Positions 9,239 through 19,173 are shown, numbered from the stretch's first letter. The stretch is DNA of 52,259 nucleotides from an uncultured Ruminococcus sp. (GCA_902798755.1 CADBYC010000016.1:1-52259); one strand, 5' to 3'. Notes: a model not told the origin generated them from the letters alone. Program-made: numbers and translations.

Positions 9239-10336
9239 ATGTCTGATCCTAAATTGACTAATTCGGCGCCTGAGAGCGCACAGACCGACAAGACCGCTGA
9301 GACCGTCGCGCCCGCAGAAACAACGCAAGCGACTGACAGCGCTTTGGAAAGTAAGAAGAAAAATTCGCGTAAAAAGAGAATCATCATCATATCGATCATC
9401 GCGGCTGTCGTCGTGATCGCGGCGATCGTTCTGATCGTTGTGCTGACGAATAACAACGCGGCGGACGCGGAAAGCGACGAGGATATCGAGTATATCGACG
9501 TACAGACGGGCAACTACTACGGCGGCGTGATCGAGCCGCAGCAGACCTCGGACATCAATAAAGATGACGAGCGAACCGTCAGCGAGGTATACGTCAAGGT
9601 CGGCGACAGTGTGAAGAAGGGCGACAAGCTCTTTGAATATGACTCCAACGAGACCGCGGTCAAGCTGTCAAAGGCGAAGATCGAATACGATAGCATTCAG
9701 AATGATATCACGGAATGTGAAACGCGTATCTCTCAACTGTCCCGCGACCGCTCGGAGGCTGACGAGAGCCAGCAGGCGGATTACACCGCGCAGATACAGG
9801 AACAGCAGAACAGCAAAAGCCAGTATGAGCTGAACCTGAAGATCAAGCAGGTGGAGATTGAGAATTTACAGAACAGTCTGGATAACTCTGTCGTGACCGC
9901 TCCGATCGCGGGCATCATCAAGCAGATCAACAATACCTCTGACGGCAGCTCTTCGGGCGCGTATATGACGATATTGATGAACGGCTCCTACCGCGTCAAG
10001 TGCCGTGTGGACGAAATGAACGTGCGCAGTCTTTCGGAAGGTATGAAGGCGGTCGTGTATTCGCGCGTGATCAAGGACAAGACATGGAACGGCACGATCT
10101 CAAAGGTGGATTCGAGCAATCCCGCGGATAACAGCAATAATATGATGAACGCGGGCAACGCCGATAATGCCGCTACCAATTACTACTTCTATGTCACGCT
10201 TGAAAGCAGCGACGAGCTGCTGCTGGGCGAGCATGTATACGTCGAGCCTGTAACGGAGGACGAGCCCGCGGTCGATACGGATGAGCCTGCCGCACAGGAC
10301 GCTGACGCGGCGCCTGCCGAAAAGGCGGAGAACTGA
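9239..10336 (+). CDS. Membrane-fusion (HlyD/MacA-type) efflux adaptor
   Basis: 365 residues. A Ser/Thr-rich cytoplasmic N-terminus is followed by a KKKNSRKKR basic patch and one membrane helix (about residues 45-65). The extracytoplasmic part has a split biotinyl-lipoyl domain (VSEVYVKVGDSVKKGDKLFEYDS and VVTAPIAGIIKQIN) around a coiled-coil hairpin (about 150-215), then a beta-barrel region and an acidic Ala/Glu-rich tail. The start is ATG 9239 behind CGGAGGT. It is the first gene of an adaptor-ATPase-adaptor-permease operon resembling MacAB or B. subtilis YknXYZ. The substrate is unknown. Confidence 0.87.
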   Translation: MSDPKLTNSAPESAQTDKTAETVAPAETTQATDSALESKKKNSRKKRIIIISIIAAVVVIAAIVLIVVLTNNNAADAESDEDIEYIDVQTGNYYGGVIEPQQTSDINKDDERTVSEVYVKVGDSVKKGDKLFEYDSNETAVKLSKAKIEYDSIQNDITECETRISQLSRDRSEADESQQADYTAQIQEQQNSKSQYELNLKIKQVEIENLQNSLDNSVVTAPIAGIIKQINNTSDGSSSGAYMTILMNGSYRVKCRVDEMNVRSLSEGMKAVVYSRVIKDKTWNGTISKVDSSNPADNSNNMMNAGNADNAATNYYFYVTLESSDELLLGEHVYVEPVTEDEPAVDTDEPAAQDADAAPAEKAEN

Positions 10337-10347
10337 CGGAGGGCGCT

Positions 10348-11043
10348 ATGCTGTTAGAATTAAAACACATTTTTAAAACATACCAAAACGGCGACGAGGA
10401 CGTGCCGATCCTGAAAGACGTTTCCCTTTCTATCGAAAAGGGAGAGTATCTGGCGATCATGGGTCCCTCGGGCTCGGGCAAATCGACGCTGATGAATATC
10501 ATCGGCTGTCTGGATAAGCCGACGAGCGGCGAATTCACGCTGGACGGCACGGATATGCTGGCGCTCACGGATAACGAGTTGTCGGAGATACGCGCGCACA
10601 AGATCGGCTTTGTTTTTCAGAGCTTTCAGCTCTTGAAGGGCGAGACGGCGATCCAGAACGTGATGCTGCCGCTGTCGTTCGCGGGCGTGAAGCGCAACCT
10701 GCGCCGCGATATCGCGCTCAAGGCGCTGGAGCGCGTCGGGCTTGCCGAACGCGTCAACTTCCTGCCGACGCAGCTCTCGGGCGGACAGAAGCAGCGCGTC
10801 GCCATCGCGCGGGCGCTGGTGAATAATCCCGATATCATTTTAGCGGACGAACCGACCGGCGCGCTCGATCAGAAGAGCGGCAAGTCGGTCATGGAGCTGT
10901 TTGAACAGCTCAACCGCGAGGGCGTTACCATCATCCTGATCACGCATGATGAAAACGTCGGTAAACGCGCGAACAGACTCCTGCATATCGTGGACGGCGA
11001 GATCCTGGAGCATAAGCAGAAGGAGGCGCAGGATGAAGAATAA
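10348..11043 (+). CDS. ABC transporter ATP-binding protein (MacB/LolD type)
   Basis: 231 residues. It has Walker [10 protein letters not shown] (about residues 39-47), the Q-loop in FVFQSFQLL, the signature LSGGQKQR, Walker [13 protein letters not shown] and the H-loop [15 protein letters not shown] is typical of the MacB/LolD/FtsE export class, which works mechanically with FtsX-type permeases. It follows the first adaptor by 11 bases. Its last 11 bases overlap the start of the second adaptor. Confidence 0.95.
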   Translation: MLLELKHIFKTYQNGDEDVPILKDVSLSIEKGEYLAIMGPSGSGKSTLMNIIGCLDKPTSGEFTLDGTDMLALTDNELSEIRAHKIGFVFQSFQLLKGETAIQNVMLPLSFAGVKRNLRRDIALKALERVGLAERVNFLPTQLSGGQKQRVAIARALVNNPDIILADEPTGALDQKSGKSVMELFEQLNREGVTIILITHDENVGKRANRLLHIVDGEILEHKQKEAQDEE

Positions 11044-12274
11044 GAAATTGAAAAAGAGGCTGATCATCATCGGCGTGTGTTTGGTGCTGGTCATCGGTAT
11101 CGCCGTCGGCGTGGTCCTGCTGAACCAGAATTCACGCAGGGCGTATGTGCAGTCGGTCGGCGAGCTGAATTTGTCTTACGTTACGTCTTCGCAGACCTTC
11201 TACGGCAGAGTGGCTGAAAGCGCCCAGCAGAAGATCATGCTCTCCTCCGAGAAAAAGGTGAGCGACGTCTTTGTAGAAAAGGGCGACAAGCTCAAAAAGG
11301 GCGACAAGCTCTTTCAGTATGACACGCGCCTGCTCGAGCTGTCACTGGAGGAAAAACAGCTGACGGTCACCATCAATGAGACCACGCTCTCGAACGAGAA
11401 GCAAAAGCTCGAGACCTATCAGAATATCGTGCCTGTAGCGGTACAGCCGACGCAGGAGATCCAAGAAGCAACGCTCCCCGAGGGCGCGACAGAGGCTCAG
11501 GCAGAGGAGCCGGAAGTGCAGGAAAGCACCGAAAAGACCTATACCGCTCAGGAAAAAGCAGACCTGATCGCCGAGCAGGAGATCGCGGTCAGCAGAGCGC
11601 AGACGGCGTTGGATTCCGCGAAAGCGGAGCTGACTCAGGCGCAGACGGAGCTGGATGAAGCGGTAGTCACCGCAAAGCTCGACGGCGTAGTCAGCGAGAT
11701 ACAGGATCCCGAGAAAGCCGATTATACCGCGCCGTTCTGTGTGATCGTCGGCAATACGGGCGTGACCGTCAAGGGTTACGTCGGCGAATTCGATTACAAG
11801 AATATGCACGTCGGCGACAGCCTGATGATACAGTCGTTCATCAGCGGAGCGATGACAGACGGCGAGGTGATGAGCGTCAGCGATTACCCCGTCGATACGC
11901 AGATGAACATCGAAGGGAACCAGAACACCTCTTATTATGAATTCACCGCCTTTGTCACACAGTCGACGGGCTTTGACATCGGCGAGGACGTTCAGATCAT
12001 GAAAACCGTTTCTGACGACGAGGGAGAAACGAACGACGTCATCGTTCTGAGCAAGGCGTATGTGCGTACCGACAGCAAGGGCTCGTATGTGCTCAAGGAC
12101 GTGGACGGCAAGCTCAAGCGCCAGGACGTTACGGCTAAAAAGGGGACTGACAGCGAAAGCATACAGATCCTTGACGGTCTGACCATGGACGATATGATCG
12201 CCTTCCCTTACGGCTCTAAGGGCAAGGAAGGCTTACTTACGACGACCGAACAGCAAGGTCCGAGCCTATTCTGA
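11033..12274 (+). CDS. Second membrane-fusion efflux adaptor
   Basis: 413 residues. A KKLKKR basic patch is followed by one membrane helix (about 9-29), then a lipoyl-type half (VSDVFVEKGDKLKKGDKLFQYDT), a long coiled coil interrupted by a Pro/Glu/Ala-rich insert (VQPTQEIQEATLPEG...), the second half (VVTAKLDGVVSEI) and a C-terminal beta-rich domain. ATG 11033 follows AGGAGG at 11021-11026 and lies inside the end of the ATPase gene. It is related to the first adaptor of the operon but clearly divergent, so the pair may form a hetero-oligomeric adaptor (inference). Confidence 0.87.
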   Translation: MKNKKLKKRLIIIGVCLVLVIGIAVGVVLLNQNSRRAYVQSVGELNLSYVTSSQTFYGRVAESAQQKIMLSSEKKVSDVFVEKGDKLKKGDKLFQYDTRLLELSLEEKQLTVTINETTLSNEKQKLETYQNIVPVAVQPTQEIQEATLPEGATEAQAEEPEVQESTEKTYTAQEKADLIAEQEIAVSRAQTALDSAKAELTQAQTELDEAVVTAKLDGVVSEIQDPEKADYTAPFCVIVGNTGVTVKGYVGEFDYKNMHVGDSLMIQSFISGAMTDGEVMSVSDYPVDTQMNIEGNQNTSYYEFTAFVTQSTGFDIGEDVQIMKTVSDDEGETNDVIVLSKAYVRTDSKGSYVLKDVDGKLKRQDVTAKKGTDSESIQILDGLTMDDMIAFPYGSKGKEGLLTTTEQQGPSLF

Positions 12275-12290
12275 GAAAGGAGAGCGGCAT

Positions 12291-13532
12291 ATGTTAGAAA
12301 ATATCAGATTAGCCCTGCGCGGCATTATCACCCATAAGATGCGCTCCTTTCTGACGATGCTGGGCGTTATCATCGGTATTGCCAGCATCATCGGTATCGT
12401 ATCCATCGTACAGGGTACGAACGCCAGACTGGAAAAGAGCCTGATCGGTTCAGGCAACAACGTGACGACGGTCGCTCTGTCACAGGACGGAGCGCCGGTC
12501 GATATGTCGAATGTTCCTTCGTCGATCCCTGTCGTATCAGATGAAAAGCTCGAGAAGATCAGAGGTCTGCTCGGCGTGGTGTCCGCTTCGACCTTCCGTC
12601 AGAGAGAGGTATGGAACGCGCCTGTCTATCACGGCAACTACACGATGACGAACGGCAAGATCGTCGGCGCAAGCGACACACTGTTCGAGACCATGCAGTA
12701 CAAGGTCATCAAGGGCAGAAACTTTACCGACGAGGAACTGAAGAACGGCGGCAAGGTCGCGATCCTCGATATGAAAACCGTGGAGTCGCTCTTTGACGAC
12801 GATCCCATCGGCAAGGTCGTCGAGATCAAGTCGGAGCCTTTCGTCGTTATCGGTATCGTCAAGGATATGAACGCGACCGATCAGGAATATGAGAGCATCG
12901 ACGAATTTTACAGCGATTCTTACTCGGGCAACAGCAGTATCTATATCCCCGAGAACAGTTGGCCGATCCTCTTTCAGTATGACGAGCCGCAGAGCGTGGC
13001 GATCCACGTGACCCAGACCTCGCGGATGGTCTTTGTCGGCAGGAGAGCCGCGAGGATCCTCAACAGCGGAATCGATACCGCTTCGGTATCCTACGCTTCC
13101 TTAAGCTCGCAGGACAACGAGAACAGCATGAAGACCCTGACCGATTCGATCCAGCTGATGCTGATCGGTATCGCGTCGCTGTCGCTGCTGGTCGGCGGTA
13201 TCGGCGTTATGAATATCATGCTGGTATCCGTCACGGAGCGTACCGCTGAGATCGGCTTGAAGAAGGCGCTGGGAGCGAAATACCGCACGATCATGTTCCA
13301 GTTCCTGACCGAATCCGCCGTGCTGACCAGTATGGGCGGTATCATCGGCGTGATACTGGGTATCATCATGGCGCGGATCATCGCCTACGCCGCGAATCTC
13401 GACTTTGGCATATCGGTGCCGTGGATCATCATTTCGGTGGTGTTCTCGGTGCTGATCGGCGTGATCTTCGGCGGGTGGCCGGCATTCAGAGCCGCTAAGC
13501 TGAATCCGATCGACGCGCTCAGGAGAGAATAA
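12291..13532 (+). CDS. ABC transporter permease, MacB/FtsX type
   Basis: 413 residues. The N-terminal membrane helix is in MRSFLTMLGVIIGIASIIGIVSI, followed by a ~210-residue extracytoplasmic MacB-like domain (VSASTFRQREV... GRNFTDEEL), then three C-terminal helices. The conserved segment GGIGVMNIMLVSVTERTAEIGLKKALGAKY is the MacB hallmark, and the end reads FRAAKLNPIDALRRE. It should pair with the ATPase two genes upstream as a mechanotransmission exporter. A terminator follows. Confidence 0.95.
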   Translation: MLENIRLALRGIITHKMRSFLTMLGVIIGIASIIGIVSIVQGTNARLEKSLIGSGNNVTTVALSQDGAPVDMSNVPSSIPVVSDEKLEKIRGLLGVVSASTFRQREVWNAPVYHGNYTMTNGKIVGASDTLFETMQYKVIKGRNFTDEELKNGGKVAILDMKTVESLFDDDPIGKVVEIKSEPFVVIGIVKDMNATDQEYESIDEFYSDSYSGNSSIYIPENSWPILFQYDEPQSVAIHVTQTSRMVFVGRRAARILNSGIDTASVSYASLSSQDNENSMKTLTDSIQLMLIGIASLSLLVGGIGVMNIMLVSVTERTAEIGLKKALGAKYRTIMFQFLTESAVLTSMGGIIGVILGIIMARIIAYAANLDFGISVPWIIISVVFSVLIGVIFGGWPAFRAAKLNPIDALRRE

Positions 13533-13561
13533 TTCTGTTTAAGAAATATAATAAGTTGAAC

Positions 13562-13597
13562 AAAGGCGCAGTCGGCGTAAAACGGCTGCGCCTTTTT
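13562..13597 (+). terminator. Terminator of the ABC efflux operon
   Basis: AAGGCGCAG / CTGCGCCTT stem, 13-14 base loop, then a T-run. The next ~200 bases before the nucleosidase gene show no clear gene or strong promoter. Confidence 0.85.
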
Positions 13598-13793
13598 GCT
13601 ATATGGCGGTCAACGGATCCTGTACGGAAAATGAAGCGGCGGGATAAGAGGGTGAGGACAGAAGATTACATTTGTGAAACCGATAAGAAAAGCATGGACA
13701 AGCAATGGTTTTTCTGTTATTTTATTAGTGGATAGTATGAGAACGGACAGCTTTTGGATCGGTCTTGAACATGAATGAAACGGAGTTGATCAA

Positions 13794-14594
13794 ATGAAAA
13801 TGAGAATGTTTGCTGTGATCGGCGCTTTGGCGCTTTTGTCGGGGGTCGTGCTCGCGGGCTGCGGCAACGCGAAGAATGACGCGGCAGAGAAAAAAGAGAT
13901 CATCGGTATCATCGGCGCGATGGACGTTGAGGTGAATTCGCTCAAGGAAGCCGCGAGCATTACGAAAACGACCAAGATCGCGGAGATGGAGTTCTGTGAG
14001 GGCAAGCTCAATGAGAAGGACGTCGTCATTGTCAAATGCGGTATGGGCAAGGTCAACGCGGGTATTTGCGCCAATACCCTCATCAATGATTTTGGCTGCA
14101 CCAAGATCATCAATACGGGCGTGGCGGGCTCGCTGGATAATCAGATCGATATCGGGGATATCGTCGTATCGACCGACGCGGTACAGCATGATTTCAACGT
14201 AGAAGCGATCGGCTTTAAGAAAGGCGAGATCCCGTATACGGGGCTTTACTCTTTCAACGCGGATGAAGCGCTGCGCAAAGAGGCGGTAACGGCTGTCGAG
14301 AAAACCGCTCCCGATATCCACGTGTTTGAGGGAAGAGTATGCTCGGGAGATCAGTTCATCTCGACGAAGGAGCAGAAGGATAAGATCATCTCGGATTTCG
14401 GCGGCATGTGCTGTGAGATGGAGGGCGCGGCAATCGCGCAGGCTTGCTATCTGAACAGTACGCCGTTTGTCGTAATCCGCGCGATCTCGGACAAGCCCGA
14501 TGAAACGGAATTTGTTGATTACAAGGTGTTTGAGGCTCAGTCAGCCGCAAGATGCGCCAAGATCGTAGAGTATATGGTGGCAAATCTTTCATGA
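13794..14594 (+). CDS. Putative lipoprotein MTA/SAH nucleosidase
   Basis: 266 residues. The catalytic domain from about residue 38 matches 5'-methylthioadenosine/S-adenosylhomocysteine nucleosidase: IIGAMDVEVNSLKEA at its start, GMGKVNAGICANTLI, NTGVAGSLD, SGDQFIS, CCEMEGAAIAQACY and RAISDKPDE. These include the catalytic Glu of MEGAA and the Asp of the SDKPD loop. Unusually, it begins with a lipoprotein signal peptide (hydrophobic core AVIGALALLSGVVLAGC, lipobox LAGC, Cys23), so the enzyme should be anchored outside the membrane, whereas the usual enzyme is cytoplasmic. ATG follows an ACGGAG ribosome site. Confidence 0.9.
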   Translation: MKMRMFAVIGALALLSGVVLAGCGNAKNDAAEKKEIIGIIGAMDVEVNSLKEAASITKTTKIAEMEFCEGKLNEKDVVIVKCGMGKVNAGICANTLINDFGCTKIINTGVAGSLDNQIDIGDIVVSTDAVQHDFNVEAIGFKKGEIPYTGLYSFNADEALRKEAVTAVEKTAPDIHVFEGRVCSGDQFISTKEQKDKIISDFGGMCCEMEGAAIAQACYLNSTPFVVIRAISDKPDETEFVDYKVFEAQSAARCAKIVEYMVANLS

Positions 14595-14622
14595 TCGAGT
14601 TGAATAACAGGAGGTTATGGGA

Positions 14623-17535
14623 ATGAAACGGTTCATCAGAATGATCGCTGTGCTGATGGCGGTATTGATGGTGTTATCGGCGGCTGCCGTTGTATCGGGC
14701 AGCGCCATCACGGTCGAGAGGGACGGCGTGACATATTTTCTCAACACGAGAACACCTACAACAGGGGACGTCAATGCGTTGGTGGTCAGGCTCGGCTTCG
14801 CGGACTATTCCGTTGATGACGAGGACGATCCTGCCGACAGTGAGGAAACACTGCTGTCGTATTTTGACGGCACAGATGAGAACAGTATCATCACTTACTA
14901 TGAGAACGCTTCTTACGGCAAACTCCGCCTTCACTGTGACAAGGTGTACAGCTACGATGCGGTATATGAGCGAAAAGAATATGATGAAGAAAATAATGAA
15001 GCTGTATCGAATCCCGAGGGGCTGATCACGGAAACGCTAAATGCCTTGCAGGACGAGATCGGAGATATCGACCGCTATGACAGCAATGATGACGGATATC
15101 TGGATTTTGTCGTGTTTGACTTTGCGGGACCGATGGGCGGCTGGTCTACGACATGGTGGCCGCATGTAAATCGAATGGATGATGTTGAGGTCTTGGGCAA
15201 GCATATCGCTCCGTACTCTATTTTGCGGGGAGATATCAGCACCTTCACACATGAGTTCGGTCATATCATCGGCGCTGAGGACTATTATTCCTATATGGAC
15301 GGTCATACGAATAACATCATGACCTATGATATGATGAGCGGGGATATCGGCGATCACAACGGCTTTACCAAGTGGACTTACGGCTGGATCGACGACGATC
15401 AGATCGCCTATGTGGACAAGAACACAGGCGATACGACCGTTGAGCTGACGCCGATCGAAACGACGGAAAGCGGAAAGAAGATCGCTGTGGTGGCTCCCTC
15501 GATCGATCGGGCAAGCGGCTTTTTCGGTGAATACTTCCTTGTGGAATATGATTCGGGAGAGAAGAACAGCAAGCAGGTCTTTGAGCAACATGATCTCGTG
15601 CCGGGATTCAGGATATTCCATGTCAATGCCAAAACGAATTATATGGAAGAAGGTGGGTTGATCGGCTATACCACCGATAATGTGGACTCGAGAAACTGCC
15701 TGATCCATAACATGAAGAATGAGGCTGATGCTCCGTCGCAGTGGCTTTTTGACAATTCATTCTTCAAAGAGGGAGATTCGCTCACGCCAGAGGGATATCC
15801 CAATACGGGCTTGAGCGTCGACGATGTATACAACGGTCTGTTCACGGGAATCAGCTTTACGGACTTTGTCACAGGGGAGCATCCGTCGTTCAAGGTGAGC
15901 TTTACAGACGAGCAGAAGCCGTCGACTCAGCCGACGCTGAGCCTTGAATATGACAAGCTGGATTCACAGATGAAAATGACGGTCGTATCAGATGAACCGA
16001 TCATCATCAATGAGAGCAGGACGCGCGATCAGATGCCGTATCTGCTCGCGCCGAACGGCGGCAAGCTGATGCTTTTACTCACCAACAACAGCAAGGCCCC
16101 GTATCGTTATGACTTGAGATACGAAAATACTTTTCCGACTATCGAACCTGACGCGGAGTACACGCTCGTGATCCCTGAGGGCTGCTTTAAATACGGGTAC
16201 AACGAATCGGCGCCGGAATTCAGACAAACGGTGACAGCGGATCATTTTTCGACCGTAATCACGATCGCCGCCTTGCCGAGTAATGGCGGAAAGTATATCT
16301 ATACCAATATTTTTCAGGTGAGCGACACGATCTTCGGCAGGGTCGACGTACCGACCTTCGGGGAAGGGAAAATGCGCTTTGTCGAATACAATCTCCAAGG
16401 AGAGCCGATCGCGGCGCGTGAATTCGACTTGCCCGACTATGATACATCGAGCCCGGTCTATCGCAGTAAAGCCTATCGGCTCAACGACGGTAATTATGCG
16501 CTGGAGATCTTCACGATGAGCAATACTTACTTTGTCAAGATCGACGGCAAGGGAAATGTCCTGAGCGATGTTTTTACGCTCAGCGAAAAACTCTTGACAG
16601 ACTACGGTTACACGGACTCGATGGTGCAAGTCGATTTTGATGTGCTCAAAAACGGATTGATCACACGCCTGTTTTCACAGACGCAAAGGAAATATATCTA
16701 TCTTACGGTCGATTTTGAAAATGAGCCGAAGGTGGAACTGAGCGATTCGGGGCTCAAGTATATTTCGATCGACAGCGATACCTATATCATCCGTCATTAT
16801 GACGGCGAATCGAATCAAAATGTACTCTCTGTTTATGACGCGAACGATCAGCTGATCGGTGAGGTGAAAACGAGCGCGACGGTATTCAATGTGTTTGCGG
16901 ATGGCGAGAATTTTGTCGTGCAGAGCTATTCTTTTCACGGTAAGGAATCGTCCGATCACGTGGACACCTATACGAAATACGGCGAGCTGATCGATCATGT
17001 CGACGTCACTGAGGAGTTCAGCCATATCTCGGTGAAGGATCAGATCACCGGAGGCGCATCGAATGAAAACGGATACTATATCATACATACGACAAGGACC
17101 GACAAGACCGTGTTTGCCTATGACAGAAACTGGCATTATATTGAGGAGTTTTCGATCGGACTGAATGCCGATCCGATCTTTGTCGGTGTGTGCGGATTAA
17201 CGGAGATGACAGGGATATTGACGGGCATGAAGATGGCGCAGCTCGTGTATCGCTTCAATAGCGGCGAGTTTGAGACGGAGCCTGTACGCTTGCTCGGCGA
17301 CGCGAATCTCGACAGCGTTGTGGATATCATGGACGCGACGACGGTACAGCGGTACGATTGCAGAATGGTCGAGCTGTCCGATGACGCGGAGCTGACCGCC
17401 GACGTAGACCGTGACGGAGAAGCTGATATCGTCGATCAGACGTGGATACAGCGCTATAACGCGGGCATGAAAGCGCCTGAGGGGATCGGAGAACCTGTAG
17501 CGGATCTGTCGGGCGAAGTACTGCCGATGGTATAA
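14623..17535 (+). CDS. Secreted M6-type metalloprotease with C-terminal dockerin
   Basis: 970 residues. A signal peptide (~25 residues) is followed by an M6 (immune inhibitor A-like) zinc peptidase domain with HEFGHIIGAEDYY; the zinc ligands and catalytic Glu are His210, Glu211 and His214, with Asp219 in the M6-typical position. A long beta-rich C-terminal region follows (about 450-890). A type I dockerin lies at about 890-955, with two calcium-binding repeats beginning GDANLDSVVDIMD and ADVDRDGEADIVD. ATG 14623 is chosen over ATG 14617 because AGGAGG (14609-14614) is only two bases from the latter. It is expected to attach to a cohesin scaffold. A perfect terminator follows. Confidence 0.88.
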   Translation: MKRFIRMIAVLMAVLMVLSAAAVVSGSAITVERDGVTYFLNTRTPTTGDVNALVVRLGFADYSVDDEDDPADSEETLLSYFDGTDENSIITYYENASYGKLRLHCDKVYSYDAVYERKEYDEENNEAVSNPEGLITETLNALQDEIGDIDRYDSNDDGYLDFVVFDFAGPMGGWSTTWWPHVNRMDDVEVLGKHIAPYSILRGDISTFTHEFGHIIGAEDYYSYMDGHTNNIMTYDMMSGDIGDHNGFTKWTYGWIDDDQIAYVDKNTGDTTVELTPIETTESGKKIAVVAPSIDRASGFFGEYFLVEYDSGEKNSKQVFEQHDLVPGFRIFHVNAKTNYMEEGGLIGYTTDNVDSRNCLIHNMKNEADAPSQWLFDNSFFKEGDSLTPEGYPNTGLSVDDVYNGLFTGISFTDFVTGEHPSFKVSFTDEQKPSTQPTLSLEYDKLDSQMKMTVVSDEPIIINESRTRDQMPYLLAPNGGKLMLLLTNNSKAPYRYDLRYENTFPTIEPDAEYTLVIPEGCFKYGYNESAPEFRQTVTADHFSTVITIAALPSNGGKYIYTNIFQVSDTIFGRVDVPTFGEGKMRFVEYNLQGEPIAAREFDLPDYDTSSPVYRSKAYRLNDGNYALEIFTMSNTYFVKIDGKGNVLSDVFTLSEKLLTDYGYTDSMVQVDFDVLKNGLITRLFSQTQRKYIYLTVDFENEPKVELSDSGLKYISIDSDTYIIRHYDGESNQNVLSVYDANDQLIGEVKTSATVFNVFADGENFVVQSYSFHGKESSDHVDTYTKYGELIDHVDVTEEFSHISVKDQITGGASNENGYYIIHTTRTDKTVFAYDRNWHYIEEFSIGLNADPIFVGVCGLTEMTGILTGMKMAQLVYRFNSGEFETEPVRLLGDANLDSVVDIMDATTVQRYDCRMVELSDDAELTADVDRDGEADIVDQTWIQRYNAGMKAPEGIGEPVADLSGEVLPMV

Positions 17536-17551
17536 TTGAATAGATAAAAGG

Positions 17552-17583
17552 AAAACCGTTGAGAAGATTCTCAACGGTTTTTG
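17552..17583 (+). terminator. Strong rho-independent terminator
   Basis: Perfect 12-bp stem AAACCGTTGAGA / TCTCAACGGTTT with a 4-base loop and a T-run. It ends the protease transcript. Confidence 0.92.
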
Positions 17584-17676
17584 TCATAGCGGTAATTGCG
17601 TTTGCTGTTTGTAATGAATTGTATGTAATGAACGAGAGCAGATAAAAGCAAAGTCAGGTGAAGTCGATTATGTGGA

Positions 17677-19173
17677 TCAATTTGCTTTTGCTTTGATGAC
17701 CTTATGAAGCACGAGCATGGCTCCGATCAGCAGAATAGCGCTGACGCCTAAGCCGATCCACGGCGTGTTGGTAAAGCCGATGATCAGGTAGCCGACCGCG
17801 CAGACGACGGCGGTCAGGGTAGCGTAAGGGATCTGGGTCTCGACATGGCGGATATGCTGACATTGGGCGCCTGTGGAGGCGAGAATGGTGGTGTCGGAGA
17901 TGGGGGAGCAGTGGTCGCCGTAGACGGAGCCCGCGAGGGTCGCGCCTAAGGCGGGGACCAACAGGGAGCTGCCCGCTGTGGCGGAGCAGATCATGGTCAC
18001 GATGGGGATCAGGAGTCCGAAGGTGCCCCAGGAGGTGCCCATCGAGAAGGACATCAATGCGGCGATGACGAATACGACGAAGGGGAGGAGCTGTAGAGGA
18101 ACGTTGGAGGACGCGATGAAGCTCGAGATGAACTCGCCTGTGCCGATCAGCTCACGGCATACGCCGCCGAGGCTCCACGAGAGGATCAGTATCAGCATGG
18201 GCGGTACGATACTGCCGATACCGCTGACGATGTTGCCCGCGAATTCCTTGGGCTTCATGATCTTGCGGGGGATATAGAGGATAAAGGCGGTCACAAGACC
18301 CGCGAACGCGCCGAGGGATAAGCCCGCGGTGGGGTTCTCGCCGATCGCCTGAGAGAAGGGGACGCCCTCGAAGAAGCCGCCGACATACGCCATGCCTAAG
18401 ATCGCGCAGACGATCAGTACTAAAATGGGTAAGACGAGGTCGAGGACGCGGCCTTTGCTCTTTGCTTTTGGAAGTTCTTCATCGGTCATGGATTCGCCGT
18501 TGCCCTCGAGCTGAGCCTTTTCCTCGGCTTTTCTCATCTTGCCGAAATCAAACCCTGTCACGCAGATGAACACGACCATCAGGATCGTGAGGAGCGCGTA
18601 AAGATTGTAGGGAACGGTGGAGAGGAAGGTGGTGAAGCCGTTGGCGTCGCTCACCTCAGAGGCGACCGCTACAGCCCATGAGGAAACAGGGGCGATGATG
18701 CAGATGGGCGCCGCCGTCGCGTCGACGATGTAGGCGAGCTTCTCACGGGAAATGCGTTGGCGGTCATAGACAGGGCGCATGACGGTGCCGATGGTCAGGC
18801 AGTTGAAGCCGTCGTCGATGAAGATCAGGATACCTAACAGAGCGGTGGTGAGCAGGGTGGCGCGCTTGTTCTTCAGCTTTTTCTCCGCCCATCGTCCGTA
18901 GGCGGAGGTGCCGCCGGATTTTCCGACAAGCGTGATGACTGCCCACAGGAGCGCTAAGAAGATGATCATGTAGGAATTCTCGGCGATCTTCTGCGCCATC
19001 ATATCGAAGATGCGGGAGAATACCGCCATGAAGGGCTCGTGTGCTGAGGCAACATAGATCACCATTCCGGACAAAACGCCCAGAAAAAGGGAGGAGTAGA
19101 CCTCTTTGGTGATCAATGCCAGTACGATCGCGATCAGCGGGGGTAGTATTGATATCCAGCCTGTTTCTATCAT
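17677..19173 (-). CDS. NhaC-family Na+/H+ antiporter
   Basis: 498 residues with about 11-12 membrane segments. Family landmarks are the N-terminal PLIAIVLALITKEVYSSLFLGVLSG, the loop ILIFIDDGFNCLTIGTVMRP (the DD pair common to NhaC transporters), SMGTSWGTFGLLIPI and SVYGDHCSPISDTTILAS. It probably exchanges Na+ for H+, or an organic anion as some NhaC relatives do. ATG 19173 follows AAGGAGG (19181-19187); an upstream in-frame ATG at 19209 has no such site. Its start overlaps the stop of the acetyltransferase by 4 bases (ATGA), so the two are translationally coupled. Confidence 0.93.
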   Translation of the reverse strand: MIETGWISILPPLIAIVLALITKEVYSSLFLGVLSGMVIYVASAHEPFMAVFSRIFDMMAQKIAENSYMIIFLALLWAVITLVGKSGGTSAYGRWAEKKLKNKRATLLTTALLGILIFIDDGFNCLTIGTVMRPVYDRQRISREKLAYIVDATAAPICIIAPVSSWAVAVASEVSDANGFTTFLSTVPYNLYALLTILMVVFICVTGFDFGKMRKAEEKAQLEGNGESMTDEELPKAKSKGRVLDLVLPILVLIVCAILGMAYVGGFFEGVPFSQAIGENPTAGLSLGAFAGLVTAFILYIPRKIMKPKEFAGNIVSGIGSIVPPMLILILSWSLGGVCRELIGTGEFISSFIASSNVPLQLLPFVVFVIAALMSFSMGTSWGTFGLLIPIVTMICSATAGSSLLVPALGATLAGSVYGDHCSPISDTTILASTGAQCQHIRHVETQIPYATLTAVVCAVGYLIIGFTNTPWIGLGVSAILLIGAMLVLHKVIKAKAN

